Both the position numbers and the translations under genes were made by a program. Below, in pieces: positions 47,187-56,428 of a DNA stretch of 64,000 nucleotides. Every line of letters starts with the position of its first letter. Position 1 is the stretch's first letter. The DNA comes from Aureimonas sp. AU22 (GTDB lineage Bacteria; Pseudomonadota; Alphaproteobacteria; Rhizobiales; Rhizobiaceae). The notes beneath the pieces were generated by a model. The model made no database searches, was not told where the DNA came from, and was given only the letters and a program-made list of their open reading frames with translations. The DNA lies in contig NZ_BBWJ01000022.1 of the NCBI RefSeq assembly GCF_001463745.1, positions 1-64,000 on the forward strand. The letters run 5' to 3'.

Positions 47187-47972
47187 ATGACCCGCTTCAA
47201 ACTGGCCGCCATGGCCGCAGCCCTTCTGGCCCTGGCCGGACCTGCCAGCGCCAAGTCGCTGACCGTCGGCGCCAACATCGGCAACGTGCCCTGGGAGTTC
47301 CAGGACGAAAAGTCCGAGACCGTCGGCTTCGAGGTCGAGCTGGTCCGGGAAGCCGCCAAGCGCATGGGCTACGACGACGTCCAGTTCGAGAACATCCCGT
47401 TCAACGGCCTGTTCTCCGCCGTCCAGTCCGGCCGCATCGACGCCGCGATCTCCTCGATCACGATCACCAAGAAGCGGCTGGAGTCGGTCTCCTTCGCCCA
47501 ACCCTACTACGACAGCGACCAGTCGCTCTCGGTGCTGAAGGACTCCGGCATCACCGGCCTCAAGGGCCTCTCCGGCAAGGTCGTCGGCGTCGACACCGGC
47601 TCCACCGGCGACATCTACGCCACGCAGCACGAAAAGGACCTCGGCCTCTCCGAGATCCGCCGCTTCGAGGGCCTGTCGCCGGCCATGCTGGATCTGGCCG
47701 CCGGCCGCATCGACGGCTACATCTCCGATATTCCGGCCGTCGCCTACTACATCAAGGACAAGCCGCAATACGCCGTGGTCGAGCGCATCCCGACCGGCGA
47801 GCAGTATTCGGTGATGTTCGCCAAGGACTCGCCGCTCGTTGCCGAGGCCACCAAGGCGATCACGGAAATGAAGTCCAACGGCTTCCTGTCCCAGCTTCAC
47901 GAGAAGTGGTTCGGCACCAAGCCCGATGCCGCGACCTCGACCGTGAAGGTTCTCGACGCGCCGAAGCTCTGA
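47187..47972 (+). CDS. Amino-acid-type ABC periplasmic binding protein (family 3)
   Basis: 261 residues with AGGAGC ahead of ATG 47187. Signal peptide about 1-22 (MTRFKLAAMAAALLALAGPASA). SBP_bac_3 fold: GFEVELVREAAKRMGYDDVQFENIPFNGLFSAVQSGRIDAAISSITITKKRLESVSFAQPYYDSDQSLSV, then GKVVGVDTGSTGDIYA and the D/T ligand contacts typical of polar amino acids. First gene of a five-gene operon with permease, ATPase, PLP enzyme and dihydropyrimidinase. Confidence 0.93.
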   Translation: MTRFKLAAMAAALLALAGPASAKSLTVGANIGNVPWEFQDEKSETVGFEVELVREAAKRMGYDDVQFENIPFNGLFSAVQSGRIDAAISSITITKKRLESVSFAQPYYDSDQSLSVLKDSGITGLKGLSGKVVGVDTGSTGDIYATQHEKDLGLSEIRRFEGLSPAMLDLAAGRIDGYISDIPAVAYYIKDKPQYAVVERIPTGEQYSVMFAKDSPLVAEATKAITEMKSNGFLSQLHEKWFGTKPDAATSTVKVLDAPKL

Positions 47973-47993
47973 CGCGGCGGTTCCGAACGTTAC

Positions 47994-48022
47994 CGGATGC
48001 GGGGTGCCACGCCCCGCATCCG
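47994..48022 (+). terminator. Stem-loop between binding protein and permease genes
   Basis: Perfect 11-base stem (CGGATGCGGGG with its complement at 48012-48022) around a seven-base loop, 21 bases after the binding-protein stop and before the permease start. There is no uridine run. Such intra-operon hairpins usually stabilise the abundant binding-protein mRNA and damp downstream expression. Confidence 0.65.
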
Positions 48023-48047
48023 CGATCCCCCGATGGCAGGGTCAGGC

Positions 48048-48722
48048 ATGGACATCGTCACAACCTTCTTCAATGTCGACGTTCTCTGGCGCTCGATGCC
48101 CCAGCTCCTCCAGGGCCTGTGGCGCACGGTGCTGCTCGGCGGACTGTCGATCCTGCTCGGGCTCGTCGGCGGCCTCGCCCTGGCCCTGGTGCGGCTCTAC
48201 GCACCGCGCCCGCTGCGCTGGCTCTCGATCGCCTATATCGACGTCTTCCGTGCGCTCCCGGTGCTCGTCTGGCTCGTCATCGTCTACTACGCCTTTCCCT
48301 TCATCGGCATCCGCCTGTCGCCCTTCGCCTCCGCCTGCCTGGCGCTGACCACCGTGTCGGCGGCCTATACGGCGGAGATATACCGCGCCGGCATCGAGGC
48401 GATTCCGCGCGGCCAGTTCGAGGCGGCGCAGTCGATCGGCCTCAACGCGATCGACGTGATGCGCGACGTGGTGCTGCCCCAGGCGGTGCGCATCGTGATC
48501 CCGCCGCTCACCAACAATTCGATCAACGTGATGAAGGACACCGCGCTCGCGTCCGTGGTCGCTCTGCCCGACCTCCTGAAGCAGGCGACGCAGGCGCAGG
48601 CGCTCGCCGCCAACCCGACGCCGCTGATCGGCGCGGCGCTGCTTTACCTCGTCCTGCTTCTGCCCTTGGTGCGCCTCGTCGCCCGCTTCGAGACCCGCTA
48701 CTCCAGCCGGGAGGCCCGCTGA
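48048..48722 (+). CDS. Amino-acid ABC transporter permease (HisM/GlnP-type)
   Basis: 224 residues, five membrane spans. MPQLLQGLWRTVLLGGLSILLGLVGGLALALVRLYAP opens the HEQRo-type fold. The EAA motif is YRAGIEAIPRGQFEAAQSIGLNAIDVMRDVVLPQAVRIVIPPLTNNSINVMKDTALASVVAL. It forms a homodimer channel, since only one permease gene is present. Its stop lies one base before the ATPase start. Confidence 0.93.
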   Translation: MDIVTTFFNVDVLWRSMPQLLQGLWRTVLLGGLSILLGLVGGLALALVRLYAPRPLRWLSIAYIDVFRALPVLVWLVIVYYAFPFIGIRLSPFASACLALTTVSAAYTAEIYRAGIEAIPRGQFEAAQSIGLNAIDVMRDVVLPQAVRIVIPPLTNNSINVMKDTALASVVALPDLLKQATQAQALAANPTPLIGAALLYLVLLLPLVRLVARFETRYSSREAR

Positions 48723-48723
48723 C

Positions 48724-49476
48724 ATGGCTCCGACCCCGTCCGCCGAGCCGATCATCCGCATGCGCGGCGTCCAGAAGCGCTACGGCCATTTCACCGCCCT
48801 GAAGGGCGTCGATCTCGACGTCGCCGCGGGCGAGGTCGTGGTGCTTCTCGGGCCCTCCGGGTCGGGCAAGTCGACGCTCATCCGCTGCATCAACCATCTC
48901 GAGGAATACGACGCGGGCGACGTGTTCGTCGGCGGCGTGCGCGTCGAGCGGGGGCGCAATCTTCTGAAGGTCCGCCAGCAGACCGGCATGGTGTTCCAGG
49001 CCTTCAACCTCTTCCCCAACCTCACGGTGCTCGACAACGTCGCGCTCGGGCCGGTGCGGGTGAAGAAGCTGTCCTGGGACGAGAGCCGCGCACGGGCGCA
49101 GACGCTGCTCGACCGCGTCGGCATCGGGGCGCAGGCGCAGAAGTTTCCGACCCAGCTGTCCGGCGGCCAGCAGCAGCGCGTCGGCATCGCCCGCGCGCTC
49201 GCCATGGAGCCGCGCATCCTCCTCTTCGACGAGCCGACTTCGGCGCTCGACCCCGAAATGGTGGGCGAGGTTCTCGACGTCATCAAGGGGCTCGCCCATT
49301 CCGGGGTGACCCTCGTCCTCGTGACCCACGAGATGGGATTCGCCCGTCAGGTCGCCGACCGCATCGTCTTCATGGAGGACGGCGAGATCCGGGAGGTCTC
49401 GACGCCCGACGTGTTCTTCTCCTCGACCCGCAACGAACGCGCCCGCGCCTTCCTCGACGCGGTGCTCAACCACTGA
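48724..49476 (+). CDS. Amino-acid ABC transporter ATPase (GlnQ/HisP-type)
   Basis: 250 residues. Walker A GPSGSGKST, Q-loop VFQAFNLFPNLTVLDNV, signature LSGGQQQRVGIARAL, Walker B ILLFDEPTSALDPEMVGEVL and H-loop VTHEMGFARQVADRIVFMEDGEI are all intact. It energises the HisM-type permease encoded next to it. It might also serve the ATPase-less transporter at 60.1-63.3 kb. Confidence 0.95.
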   Translation: MAPTPSAEPIIRMRGVQKRYGHFTALKGVDLDVAAGEVVVLLGPSGSGKSTLIRCINHLEEYDAGDVFVGGVRVERGRNLLKVRQQTGMVFQAFNLFPNLTVLDNVALGPVRVKKLSWDESRARAQTLLDRVGIGAQAQKFPTQLSGGQQQRVGIARALAMEPRILLFDEPTSALDPEMVGEVLDVIKGLAHSGVTLVLVTHEMGFARQVADRIVFMEDGEIREVSTPDVFFSSTRNERARAFLDAVLNH

Positions 49477-49523
49477 TTCCACCAGACAGGCGCGGGGTGG
49501 ACGCGCCAGCAAGGCCAGGCAGC

Positions 49524-50741
49524 ATGACCCTCGATCTCGATTTCGTCCGCGCCCAGTTCCCGGCGCTTCAGGGCGAGTGGACCTTCATGGACAACGCCGG
49601 CGGCAGCCAGGTGCTGCGCACCGTCGCCGAGCGCGTGTCCGACTACCTTTTGACCACCAACGTCCAGACCGGCGCGAGCTACGAGCCGAGCCGCGTATCG
49701 ACCGCCCGCGTCTCGCAGTCGCGCGAGGCCTTCGCCCGCTTCATGAACTGCGACCCGGGCGAGATCGTGGAAGGGCCCTCCACCACGATCCTCATCCGCT
49801 TTCTATCGGAGGCGATGACCGGGCGGCTGCAGCCGGGCGACGAGATCATCCTCACCAACACCGATCACGAGTCCAATATCGGCCCGTGGCTGAAGCACGA
49901 GGCGCGCGGGGTGAAGATCCGCTGGTGGCGCTGCGACCCGGAAACCTACGAGCTCGACCTTGCCGAGCTGAAGGGAATGATGAACGAGCGCACCAAGCTC
50001 GTCTGTGTCACCCACGCCTCCAACATCCTCGGAACGATCAACCCGATCCGTGCCATCGCCGATGTCGCCCATGCCGGTGGGGCGGAGCTCTGCGTCGACG
50101 CCGTCGCCTATGCGCCGCACCGGGCGATCGACGTCCGAGCGCTCGATGCCGACTACTACATCTTCAGCATCTACAAGGTGTTCGGCCCGCACCATGCGGT
50201 GATGTTCGGCAAGCGCGACAAGCTGCTCGCGCTCGACAACATCTATCACTACTTCTTCGACAAGACCCGCGTGCCCCACAAGCTGGAGCCCGGCAACATC
50301 AACTACGAATGCGCGTGGGGCTCGATCGGCGCGGTCGAGTATGTCGAGGAGCTCGGGGCCCGCGCGGGGGCGGGGGAGGGACGCGCCGCGATCGAGGCCG
50401 GATTTGCCGCGATCGCGAGCCAGGAGCGTGCCGTCAGCGGGCGCCTCATGGACTTCCTTCAGAGCCGCAACTCGGTGCGCATCATCGGCCGCACCTCGAC
50501 GGCGATCGCCGATCGCGTCTCCACCATCTCCTTCACGGCCGGCGAACGAAGCTCGCGCGAGATCGTCGAAGCGGTGGACGCCGCAAGGATCGGCATCCGC
50601 TACGGCGACTTCTACGCCAAGCGCATCGTGGAGGAGCATGGACTGACGAGGACCGAGGGCGTGGTTCGCGTGTCCATGGTCCACTACAACACGCTGGACG
50701 AGGTCGACCGCCTCATCGCGGCGCTGGAGCCCGCCCTGTGA
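49524..50741 (+). CDS. Class V aminotransferase, cysteine desulfurase-like (VC1184-type)
   Basis: 405 residues from ATG 49524. PLP enzyme with Schiff-base lysine K218 in YIFSIYKVFGPHHAVMFG, cofactor-contact residues in TNTDHESNIGPW, THASNILGTINPI, and VDAVAYAPHRAIDV. It fits the cysteine desulfurase-like subfamily (TIGR01976-like) rather than IscS/NifS. Such enzymes cleave C-S, C-Se or related bonds or act as transaminases. It lies between the transporter ATPase gene and a dihydropyrimidinase gene with which it overlaps (GTGA), so both probably act on the imported compound. Confidence 0.88.
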   Translation: MTLDLDFVRAQFPALQGEWTFMDNAGGSQVLRTVAERVSDYLLTTNVQTGASYEPSRVSTARVSQSREAFARFMNCDPGEIVEGPSTTILIRFLSEAMTGRLQPGDEIILTNTDHESNIGPWLKHEARGVKIRWWRCDPETYELDLAELKGMMNERTKLVCVTHASNILGTINPIRAIADVAHAGGAELCVDAVAYAPHRAIDVRALDADYYIFSIYKVFGPHHAVMFGKRDKLLALDNIYHYFFDKTRVPHKLEPGNINYECAWGSIGAVEYVEELGARAGAGEGRAAIEAGFAAIASQERAVSGRLMDFLQSRNSVRIIGRTSTAIADRVSTISFTAGERSSREIVEAVDAARIGIRYGDFYAKRIVEEHGLTRTEGVVRVSMVHYNTLDEVDRLIAALEPAL

Positions 50742-52138
50742 GCGAGCCGTTCGACCTCGTGATCCGCGGCGGCACGGTCGCGACCGCTTCGGACGTCTTC
50801 ACGGCCGACGTCGGCATTCGCGACGGGCGCATCGTCCAGATCGGCGAGACGCTGGCGGAAGGGCGCCAGGATATCGACGCCGCCGGCCGCTACGTGCTGC
50901 CGGGCGGCATCGACAGCCATGTCCACATCTCGCAGCCGTCCGGGGACGGCATCGTCATGGCCGACGACTTCGAGAGCGGCACGCGCTCGGCGCTGTTCGG
51001 CGGCAACACCACTGTCCTGCCCTTCTGCCTGCAGGAGAAGGGCCAGTCGCTGCGCGCGGCGCTGACGGCCTACCACGCGCTGGCGGACGGCAACTGCTAC
51101 ACCGACCATTCCTTCCACATGATCGTCTCCGACCCGACCGCGTCCGTGCTCGGCCAGGAGCTGCCGGCGCTCGTCGCCGACGGCTACACCTCGTTCAAGG
51201 TCTTCATGACCTACGAGGGCCTGCGGCTGAACGATGCGCAGATCCTGGAAACGATGGATGTCGCCCGCCGCACCGGGGCGCTCGTCATGGTCCACTGCGA
51301 GAACGAGGACGCGATCCGCTACCTCATCGGGCGGCACGAGGCTTCGGGCGACGTCGCGCCGCGGGCGCATGCGACGACCCGGCCGATCGTGGTGGAGCGC
51401 GAGGCAACGCACCGTGCCCTGTCGCTCGCCGAGGTGGTCGACGTGCCGGTGGTCATCGTCCACGTCTCCAACGGCGCGGCGATCGACGAGATCCGCGCCG
51501 CGCGCGCGCGCGGCCGCAAGGTGATCGGCGAGACCTGCCCGCAATATCTCGTGCTCACCGCCGACGACCTCGACGGCATGGACTGGGAGGGGGCGAAGTT
51601 CGTCTGCTCGCCGCCGCCGCGCGACACGGCCTCCCAGGAGGCCTGCTGGCGGGGCCTCGAGACCGGCGTCTTCGACCTCTTCTCCTCCGATCACTGCCCC
51701 TTCCGCTACGACGATCCCGCCGGCAAGCTGAACCCGAAGGGCAAGACGAGCTTCCGCCACATCCCGAACGGCATTCCCGGCGTCGAGACGCGGCTGCCGA
51801 TCCTGTTCTCCGAAGGGGTGATGAAGGGCCGGATCGACCTCTCCCGCTTCGTGGCGCTGACCGCCACCAACCATGCCAAGGTCTACGGGCTCGAGCGAAA
51901 GGGCCGGATCGCGGTCGGCATGGACGCCGACATCGCGATCTGGGACCCCGAGGCGCGGCGCACCATCCGCCACGCCGACCTCCACGACGGGGCCGACTAC
52001 AGCCCCTACGAGGGGATCGAGATCCGGGGCTGGCCGACCACCGTGGTGCTGGGCGGCAAGATCATGGTGCGGGACGGCACGCTCGTCGGCGCCAAGGGCG
52101 ACGGGCACTACCGCGCCCGGGCGCTGCCGACGATCTGA
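50738..52138 (+). CDS. Dihydropyrimidinase/hydantoinase family protein
   Basis: 466 residues from GTG 50738, overlapping the PLP-enzyme stop. The binuclear metal set is complete: H61/H63 (DSHVH), K154 (SFKVFMTYE), H186 (VHCENE), H242 (VHVSNG) and D318 (SSDHCPF). It shares the layout of the hydantoinase at 18.2 kb but differs widely in sequence, so it is a paralogue rather than a recent copy. It opens a cyclic amide. Last gene of this operon, followed by a stem-loop. Confidence 0.9.
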   Translation: MSEPFDLVIRGGTVATASDVFTADVGIRDGRIVQIGETLAEGRQDIDAAGRYVLPGGIDSHVHISQPSGDGIVMADDFESGTRSALFGGNTTVLPFCLQEKGQSLRAALTAYHALADGNCYTDHSFHMIVSDPTASVLGQELPALVADGYTSFKVFMTYEGLRLNDAQILETMDVARRTGALVMVHCENEDAIRYLIGRHEASGDVAPRAHATTRPIVVEREATHRALSLAEVVDVPVVIVHVSNGAAIDEIRAARARGRKVIGETCPQYLVLTADDLDGMDWEGAKFVCSPPPRDTASQEACWRGLETGVFDLFSSDHCPFRYDDPAGKLNPKGKTSFRHIPNGIPGVETRLPILFSEGVMKGRIDLSRFVALTATNHAKVYGLERKGRIAVGMDADIAIWDPEARRTIRHADLHDGADYSPYEGIEIRGWPTTVVLGGKIMVRDGTLVGAKGDGHYRARALPTI

Positions 52139-52152
52139 CGACGCCGCATTCT

Positions 52153-52184
52153 CCGCGAAAGCCGAGCAGGCTTTCGCGTCCGGA
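52153..52184. repeat. REP-like palindromic element, copy 3 / bidirectional terminator
   Basis: Perfect 10-base stem CGCGAAAGCC (52154-52163) and GGCTTTCGCG (52169-52178) around GAGCA, between the convergent dihydropyrimidinase and ABC ATPase genes. It therefore can act as terminator for both. The element matches 38012-38043 at 27 of 32 bases and its core resembles 26496-26518. Confidence 0.65.
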
Positions 52185-52202
52185 CATGCGAAGATCGGAG
52201 CG

Positions 52203-53267
52203 CTACGCGGCGTCCGCGATGCGGGCGCCGCTCGCGCCGTCGAAAAGGTGGGCCGTTGCGGGATCGAAGCGGACCGGAATGGTCTCGCCCGGCCGCAGCG
52301 CCAGGCGTTCGCGGAACAGGCAGGAGATCGCCTGTCCCCCAAGCCGGGCGCCGACCATCACCTCGGACCCCGTGGGCTCGACGACCTCGACGCGGATCGG
52401 CACGCCGCCGTCCTCGATGCGCACGTGCTCGGGACGGATGCCATAGGTGGCCTCGCCCGGCTTCACGGTGCCGGCCCGGCCCGGCAGGGGAAGCTCCTGA
52501 CCGTCGGCCGTGACGAACCGGTCGGCATCGATCCGCCCTTGCACGAAGTTCATCGCCGGCGAGCCGATGAAGCCGGCCACGAACGTGTTGGCCGGCCGAT
52601 CGTAGAGGTCGAGCGGGGCGCCGACCTGTTCCACCCGGCCGTCGCGCATCACGACGATCTTGTCGGCCATCGTCATCGCCTCGATCTGGTCGTGCGTGAC
52701 GTAGACGATCGTGGTCTTCAGGCGCTGGTGCAGGTTCTTGATCTCGGCCCGCATGGAGACGCGCAGCTTGGCGTCGAGGTTCGACAGGGGCTCGTCGAAC
52801 AGGAAGACCTGCGGGTCGCGCACGATGGCGCGGCCCATGGCGACGCGCTGGCGCTGGCCGCCGGAGAGCTGGCGCGGGAAGCGGTCGAGTAGCGGGGTGA
52901 GACCGAGGATGTCGGCCGCCGGCTTCACGCGGCTCTCGATCTCGGACCTCGCTGCGTTCTTGAGCTTCAGCGCGAAGCCCATGTTGTCGGCCACCGACAT
53001 GTGCGGGTAGAGCGCGTAGTTCTGGAACACCATGGCGATGTCCCGCTCCTTGGCGGGCAGGTCGTTGACGACCCGCCCGCCGATCCGGATCTCGCCGCCC
53101 GAAATCTCCTCGAGTCCGGCCAGCATGCGCAGGAGCGTGGACTTGCCGCAGCCGGACGGCCCGACGAGGACCACGAACTCGCCGTCCGCAATGTCGATCG
53201 AGACGCCGTGGATCGTGGCGACCGAACCATAGCTCTTCTTCACGTCGCGGATGGTGACGGGGGCCAT
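52203..53267 (-). CDS. Sugar-type ABC transporter ATPase (UgpC/MalK family)
   Basis: 354 residues. Walker [11 protein letters not shown]-loop [13 protein letters not shown], signature [15 protein letters not shown], Walker [17 protein letters not shown] and H-loop [19 protein letters not shown]-terminal TOBE domain ([15 protein letters not shown]...[16 protein letters not shown]). It energises the two permeases encoded just upstream. Last gene of the leftward operon. Confidence 0.95.
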   Translation of the reverse strand: MAPVTIRDVKKSYGSVATIHGVSIDIADGEFVVLVGPSGCGKSTLLRMLAGLEEISGGEIRIGGRVVNDLPAKERDIAMVFQNYALYPHMSVADNMGFALKLKNAARSEIESRVKPAADILGLTPLLDRFPRQLSGGQRQRVAMGRAIVRDPQVFLFDEPLSNLDAKLRVSMRAEIKNLHQRLKTTIVYVTHDQIEAMTMADKIVVMRDGRVEQVGAPLDLYDRPANTFVAGFIGSPAMNFVQGRIDADRFVTADGQELPLPGRAGTVKPGEATYGIRPEHVRIEDGGVPIRVEVVEPTGSEVMVGARLGGQAISCLFRERLALRPGETIPVRFDPATAHLFDGASGARIADAA

Positions 53268-53277
53268 GACGATTTCC

Positions 53278-54096
53278 TTATTTGACCGCGCCGGCCGTCA
53301 GACCGGCGACGATCTGGCGCTGTGCGACGATGGTGAGCACGAGGACGGGCAGGGTGACGACGAGGGCGGCCGCCGCCAGCGGGCCCCAGCTCACCTGCTC
53401 GAAGGACAGCATGTTGTAGACGGCGACGGGCAGCGTGCGCGTCTCGCGGCTGGCGAGCACGATGCCGAAGACGAAGTTGTTCCAGGAGAAGATGACGGCG
53501 AGGATCAGCGAGACCACGATGCCGGGCCGCGCGATCGGGAGCGCCACCCGGGAGAAGACCTGCCAGCTCGTCGCCCCGTCGATCACCGCAGCCTCTTCCA
53601 GCTCCAGCGGCGTCGTCTCGAAATAGCCGATCATCACCCAGATCACGATCGGCACCGTGACCACGAGATGGATCACGATCTGCGGCAGAAGCGTGCCGAG
53701 AAGGCCGATCGTCTGGAACAGGAGGAAGAGCGGGATCAGGAAGGAGAGCCCCGGCGTCATGCGCGCGATCATGATGACGATCGCGGCCTTGTTGGCCTTC
53801 AACCGGGCGATGCCGTAGCCGGCGGGAACGCCGACCACGAGGGCCAGAAGCGTCGCCGTACCGGTGACGAGGACCGAGTTCCAGAAATAGAGAAGGAAGT
53901 CGTTCTCGGCGAAGATCCTGACGTAGTTCGCCCAGGCGATGCGCTCGGGGATCAGGATCGGCGGGTAGGCGCCGTTGTCGATCTCGAACTTCAGGGAGAG
54001 CGACAGCATCCACACGAAGAAGAACACGGCCGGCGACACGAAGACGAGACCGAGGAACAGGAGGCCTGCGCGGTCGGCGATACGACGGAGCTTCAT
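53278..54096 (-). CDS. Sugar-type ABC permease (MalG/UgpE-like)
   Basis: 272 residues from ATG 54096; ATG 54114, which overlaps the upstream stop (ATGA), would add six residues. Six membrane spans and the MalG-type EAA loop [31 protein letters not shown] are present. It pairs with the permease at 54.1-55.0 kb. The gene ends ten bases before the ATPase start. Confidence 0.92.
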   Translation of the reverse strand: MKLRRIADRAGLLFLGLVFVSPAVFFFVWMLSLSLKFEIDNGAYPPILIPERIAWANYVRIFAENDFLLYFWNSVLVTGTATLLALVVGVPAGYGIARLKANKAAIVIMIARMTPGLSFLIPLFLLFQTIGLLGTLLPQIVIHLVVTVPIVIWVMIGYFETTPLELEEAAVIDGATSWQVFSRVALPIARPGIVVSLILAVIFSWNNFVFGIVLASRETRTLPVAVYNMLSFEQVSWGPLAAAALVVTLPVLVLTIVAQRQIVAGLTAGAVK

Positions 54097-54110
54097 GGCG
54101 CGGTGCCCTT

Positions 54111-55037
54111 TCATCCGTTCCACTTCGCCCGCTGCTTCAGATGCAGCATGACGAGCGACATGGCGACGATGACGACGAAGAAGACGACGGCGATCGCCGA
54201 TCCGTAGCCGATGTCGTAGTAGGAGAAGGCGACGTTGTAGAGGTAGATGTTGATCGTCTCCGACGCGGTGCCGGGCCCCCCTTGCGTCATCGCGTAGATG
54301 ATGTCGAAGCTCTTCAGGGCGTCGATCGAGCGGATGATCACGGCCACCATCATGAAGGGCGCGATGAGCGGCAGGGTGATGTAGCGGAACTTCTGCCAGC
54401 CGTTCGCGCCGTCGATCTCGGCGCCCTCGTAGGGCTCGCGCGGCAGCGAGGCGAGGCCGCCGAGCACGATCAGCATGACGAGCGGCGTCCACTGCCAGGT
54501 CTCGACCAGCACCAGCGAGGGGATCACGGTGGACTGGTCGTAGATCCAGGACTGCTCGGGCAGGCCCGCCACCGACAGGAGGTAGTTGAGGACGCCGAGC
54601 GAGGGGTTGAACATCATCGTCCAGACCAGAGCGATGGCGACGGGCGTCGCCATCATCGGCATGACGAAGATGGCGCGCAGGATCCCCTTGAGCGGCATCC
54701 TGGAATCGAACAGGACGGCGGCGATCGTGCCGAGGACGAGGGGCGCGACCACCGACAGGGCGGTGTAGACGAGCGCGTGGCCCATCGATTCCCAGAAGCG
54801 GATGTCGGTGGCCAGCCGCGCGTAGTTCTCCCATCCGACGAACGTCACCTCGCCGCCGAGCCGCCAGGCGTTCACGCTCATGTAGAGCGTGAAGACCCAG
54901 GGGAAGACGATCACCGCCACAACCACGACGAGCGCCGGAATGACGAAGGGCCAGTAGCTGGGGCGAAGTCGCCCCCGCTTTCCCGTCATGGCGGAAGCCG
55001 CGACGGGATCGTCGGCGTGGGAGGTCACGGCGCTCAT
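54111..55037 (-). CDS. Sugar-type ABC permease (MalF/UgpA-like)
   Basis: 308 residues. The first span is YWPFVIPALVVVVAVIVFPWVFTLYMSV; the EAA loop is EPYEGAEIDGANGWQKFRYITLPLIAPFMMVAV, and the closing DIIYAMTQGGPGTASETINIYLYNVAFSYYDIGYGSA is typical of the family. Its start overlaps the binding-protein stop by one base (TGATG). Confidence 0.93.
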   Translation of the reverse strand: MSAVTSHADDPVAASAMTGKRGRLRPSYWPFVIPALVVVVAVIVFPWVFTLYMSVNAWRLGGEVTFVGWENYARLATDIRFWESMGHALVYTALSVVAPLVLGTIAAVLFDSRMPLKGILRAIFVMPMMATPVAIALVWTMMFNPSLGVLNYLLSVAGLPEQSWIYDQSTVIPSLVLVETWQWTPLVMLIVLGGLASLPREPYEGAEIDGANGWQKFRYITLPLIAPFMMVAVIIRSIDALKSFDIIYAMTQGGPGTASETINIYLYNVAFSYYDIGYGSAIAVVFFVVIVAMSLVMLHLKQRAKWNG

Positions 55038-56371
55038 CAGGCCTCGCTGCGCTCCAGGATGGGCTTGAACTGCTCGGTCGCGGCCTTCAGCTCCGTCGCC
55101 GGGTCGGCGCCGCCCAGAAGGTTGGTGAGCGCCACGCCGTAGATGTCGCGGAACTCGGTGACCGGGATCACCACGGGAAGGGCGATCTGGCTCACCTTGG
55201 CGGACCCCGCCACCGCGTCGGCCCATTCGGCCGGCATGGTCACGCCCTTGCGGACCTCGGCGTCCTCCACGATCGAGGTGCGGAACGGAACGCCTGCGCC
55301 GGCCTGGAAGAGACGGGCGCCCATCTCCTTCGAGACGGCCCACTGGCAGTAGAGATAGGCCGCTTCCTTGTTCTGCGAGGCCTCGGTCACCGCGATGCCG
55401 TCGCCGAGCGTCGGGGCGGCGCGCCCGGCGGGGCCCGCGGGAACCACGCCGTAGCCGACCTTGCCGACGACGCGCGAGAGCTCGGGGTTCTCCAGGGGTG
55501 CCGCGAAGCCGACGCCGTCGAACCACATGCCGACCTTGCCCTGCAGGAAGGCGGACTGGCATTCGGCCCAGTTGAAGCCGGTGACGCCGCGCGGCGCTGT
55601 CTCGGTCATCAGCGCCTGGTACAGCTTGGCCGCCTCGACGCCCTTGTCGTTGTCGGCGAGGATCGTCCCGTCCTCGCCGATCGCCTGCTGGCCGAAGCCG
55701 AGCATCAGCGAGGTCCAGACCGGCGTGTTGGCGTTCTTCATGCCGCGCGCGACGAAGCCGGAAGTGCCGGCCTCCTTGTCGGTGAGCGCCTTGGCGGCGG
55801 CCAGCATCGCGTCGAAGGTTTGGGGGTAGGCGAGGCCCTTGGCTTCGAAGAGCTCCTTGTTCCAGTAGACGATCCAGTAGTCCACCGAGAAGGGCAGCGC
55901 GCGGATGCGGCCTTCGCCGTCCTTTGCGTAGGAGAGGCCCGCGGGCGCGAAGTCGCCCTCGTTGAGCGAGGCGTCCGTCAGCGCCGGGTCGGCCATGAAG
56001 GGCGACAGGTCGGCCAGCCAGCCGGCCTTCTCGAACTGCCGCTTCTGGGCGTGAAAGCTGATATGGATGACGTCGAAGCTCGGACGCCCGGAGGTGAGTT
56101 CGATCACCGCCTTCTGGCGCTGCTGCTGCTCGGGCGTGGCCTCCGAGTTGACCTTGATGCCGGTCAGCGCCTCGAACTCCGCCTGATACTTGCGCAGGAG
56201 TTCGCCGCGCGGGTTCTTCGTGAGGTTCACCTCGATCGTCGTGCCGGCGTGCTTCTTCCAGTCGACGCCGGCCGCCCAGGACGGGCGGACGCCGGCCAAC
56301 GCCAGTGCAGTGACGGCGGCGGTGCCGGCGAGGAAGCGGCGGCGCGACAGGTGCAGGGTCTCGTTCGGCAT
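55037..56371 (-). CDS. Sugar-type ABC binding protein (family 1) with Tat-like signal
   Basis: 444 residues. The N-terminus SRRRFLAGTAAVTALALAGVRPSWAAG has a twin-arginine pattern followed by a hydrophobic stretch, so folded export is likely. SBP_bac_1 fold: EVNLTKNPRGELLRKYQAEFEALTGIKVNSEATPEQQQRQKAVIELTSGRPSFDVIHISFHAQKRQFEKAGWLADLSPF and ITEASQNKEAAYLYCQW-type C-lobe. The ligand is probably a carbohydrate, polyol or acidic sugar derivative. Confidence 0.92.
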   Translation of the reverse strand: MPNETLHLSRRRFLAGTAAVTALALAGVRPSWAAGVDWKKHAGTTIEVNLTKNPRGELLRKYQAEFEALTGIKVNSEATPEQQQRQKAVIELTSGRPSFDVIHISFHAQKRQFEKAGWLADLSPFMADPALTDASLNEGDFAPAGLSYAKDGEGRIRALPFSVDYWIVYWNKELFEAKGLAYPQTFDAMLAAAKALTDKEAGTSGFVARGMKNANTPVWTSLMLGFGQQAIGEDGTILADNDKGVEAAKLYQALMTETAPRGVTGFNWAECQSAFLQGKVGMWFDGVGFAAPLENPELSRVVGKVGYGVVPAGPAGRAAPTLGDGIAVTEASQNKEAAYLYCQWAVSKEMGARLFQAGAGVPFRTSIVEDAEVRKGVTMPAEWADAVAGSAKVSQIALPVVIPVTEFRDIYGVALTNLLGGADPATELKAATEQFKPILERSEA

Positions 56372-56428
56372 GCGGGTTGTCCTCCCTCGGGGCCGGGGCG
56401 TCCTCCAACGCTTTTCGTCCGGCCGGTT

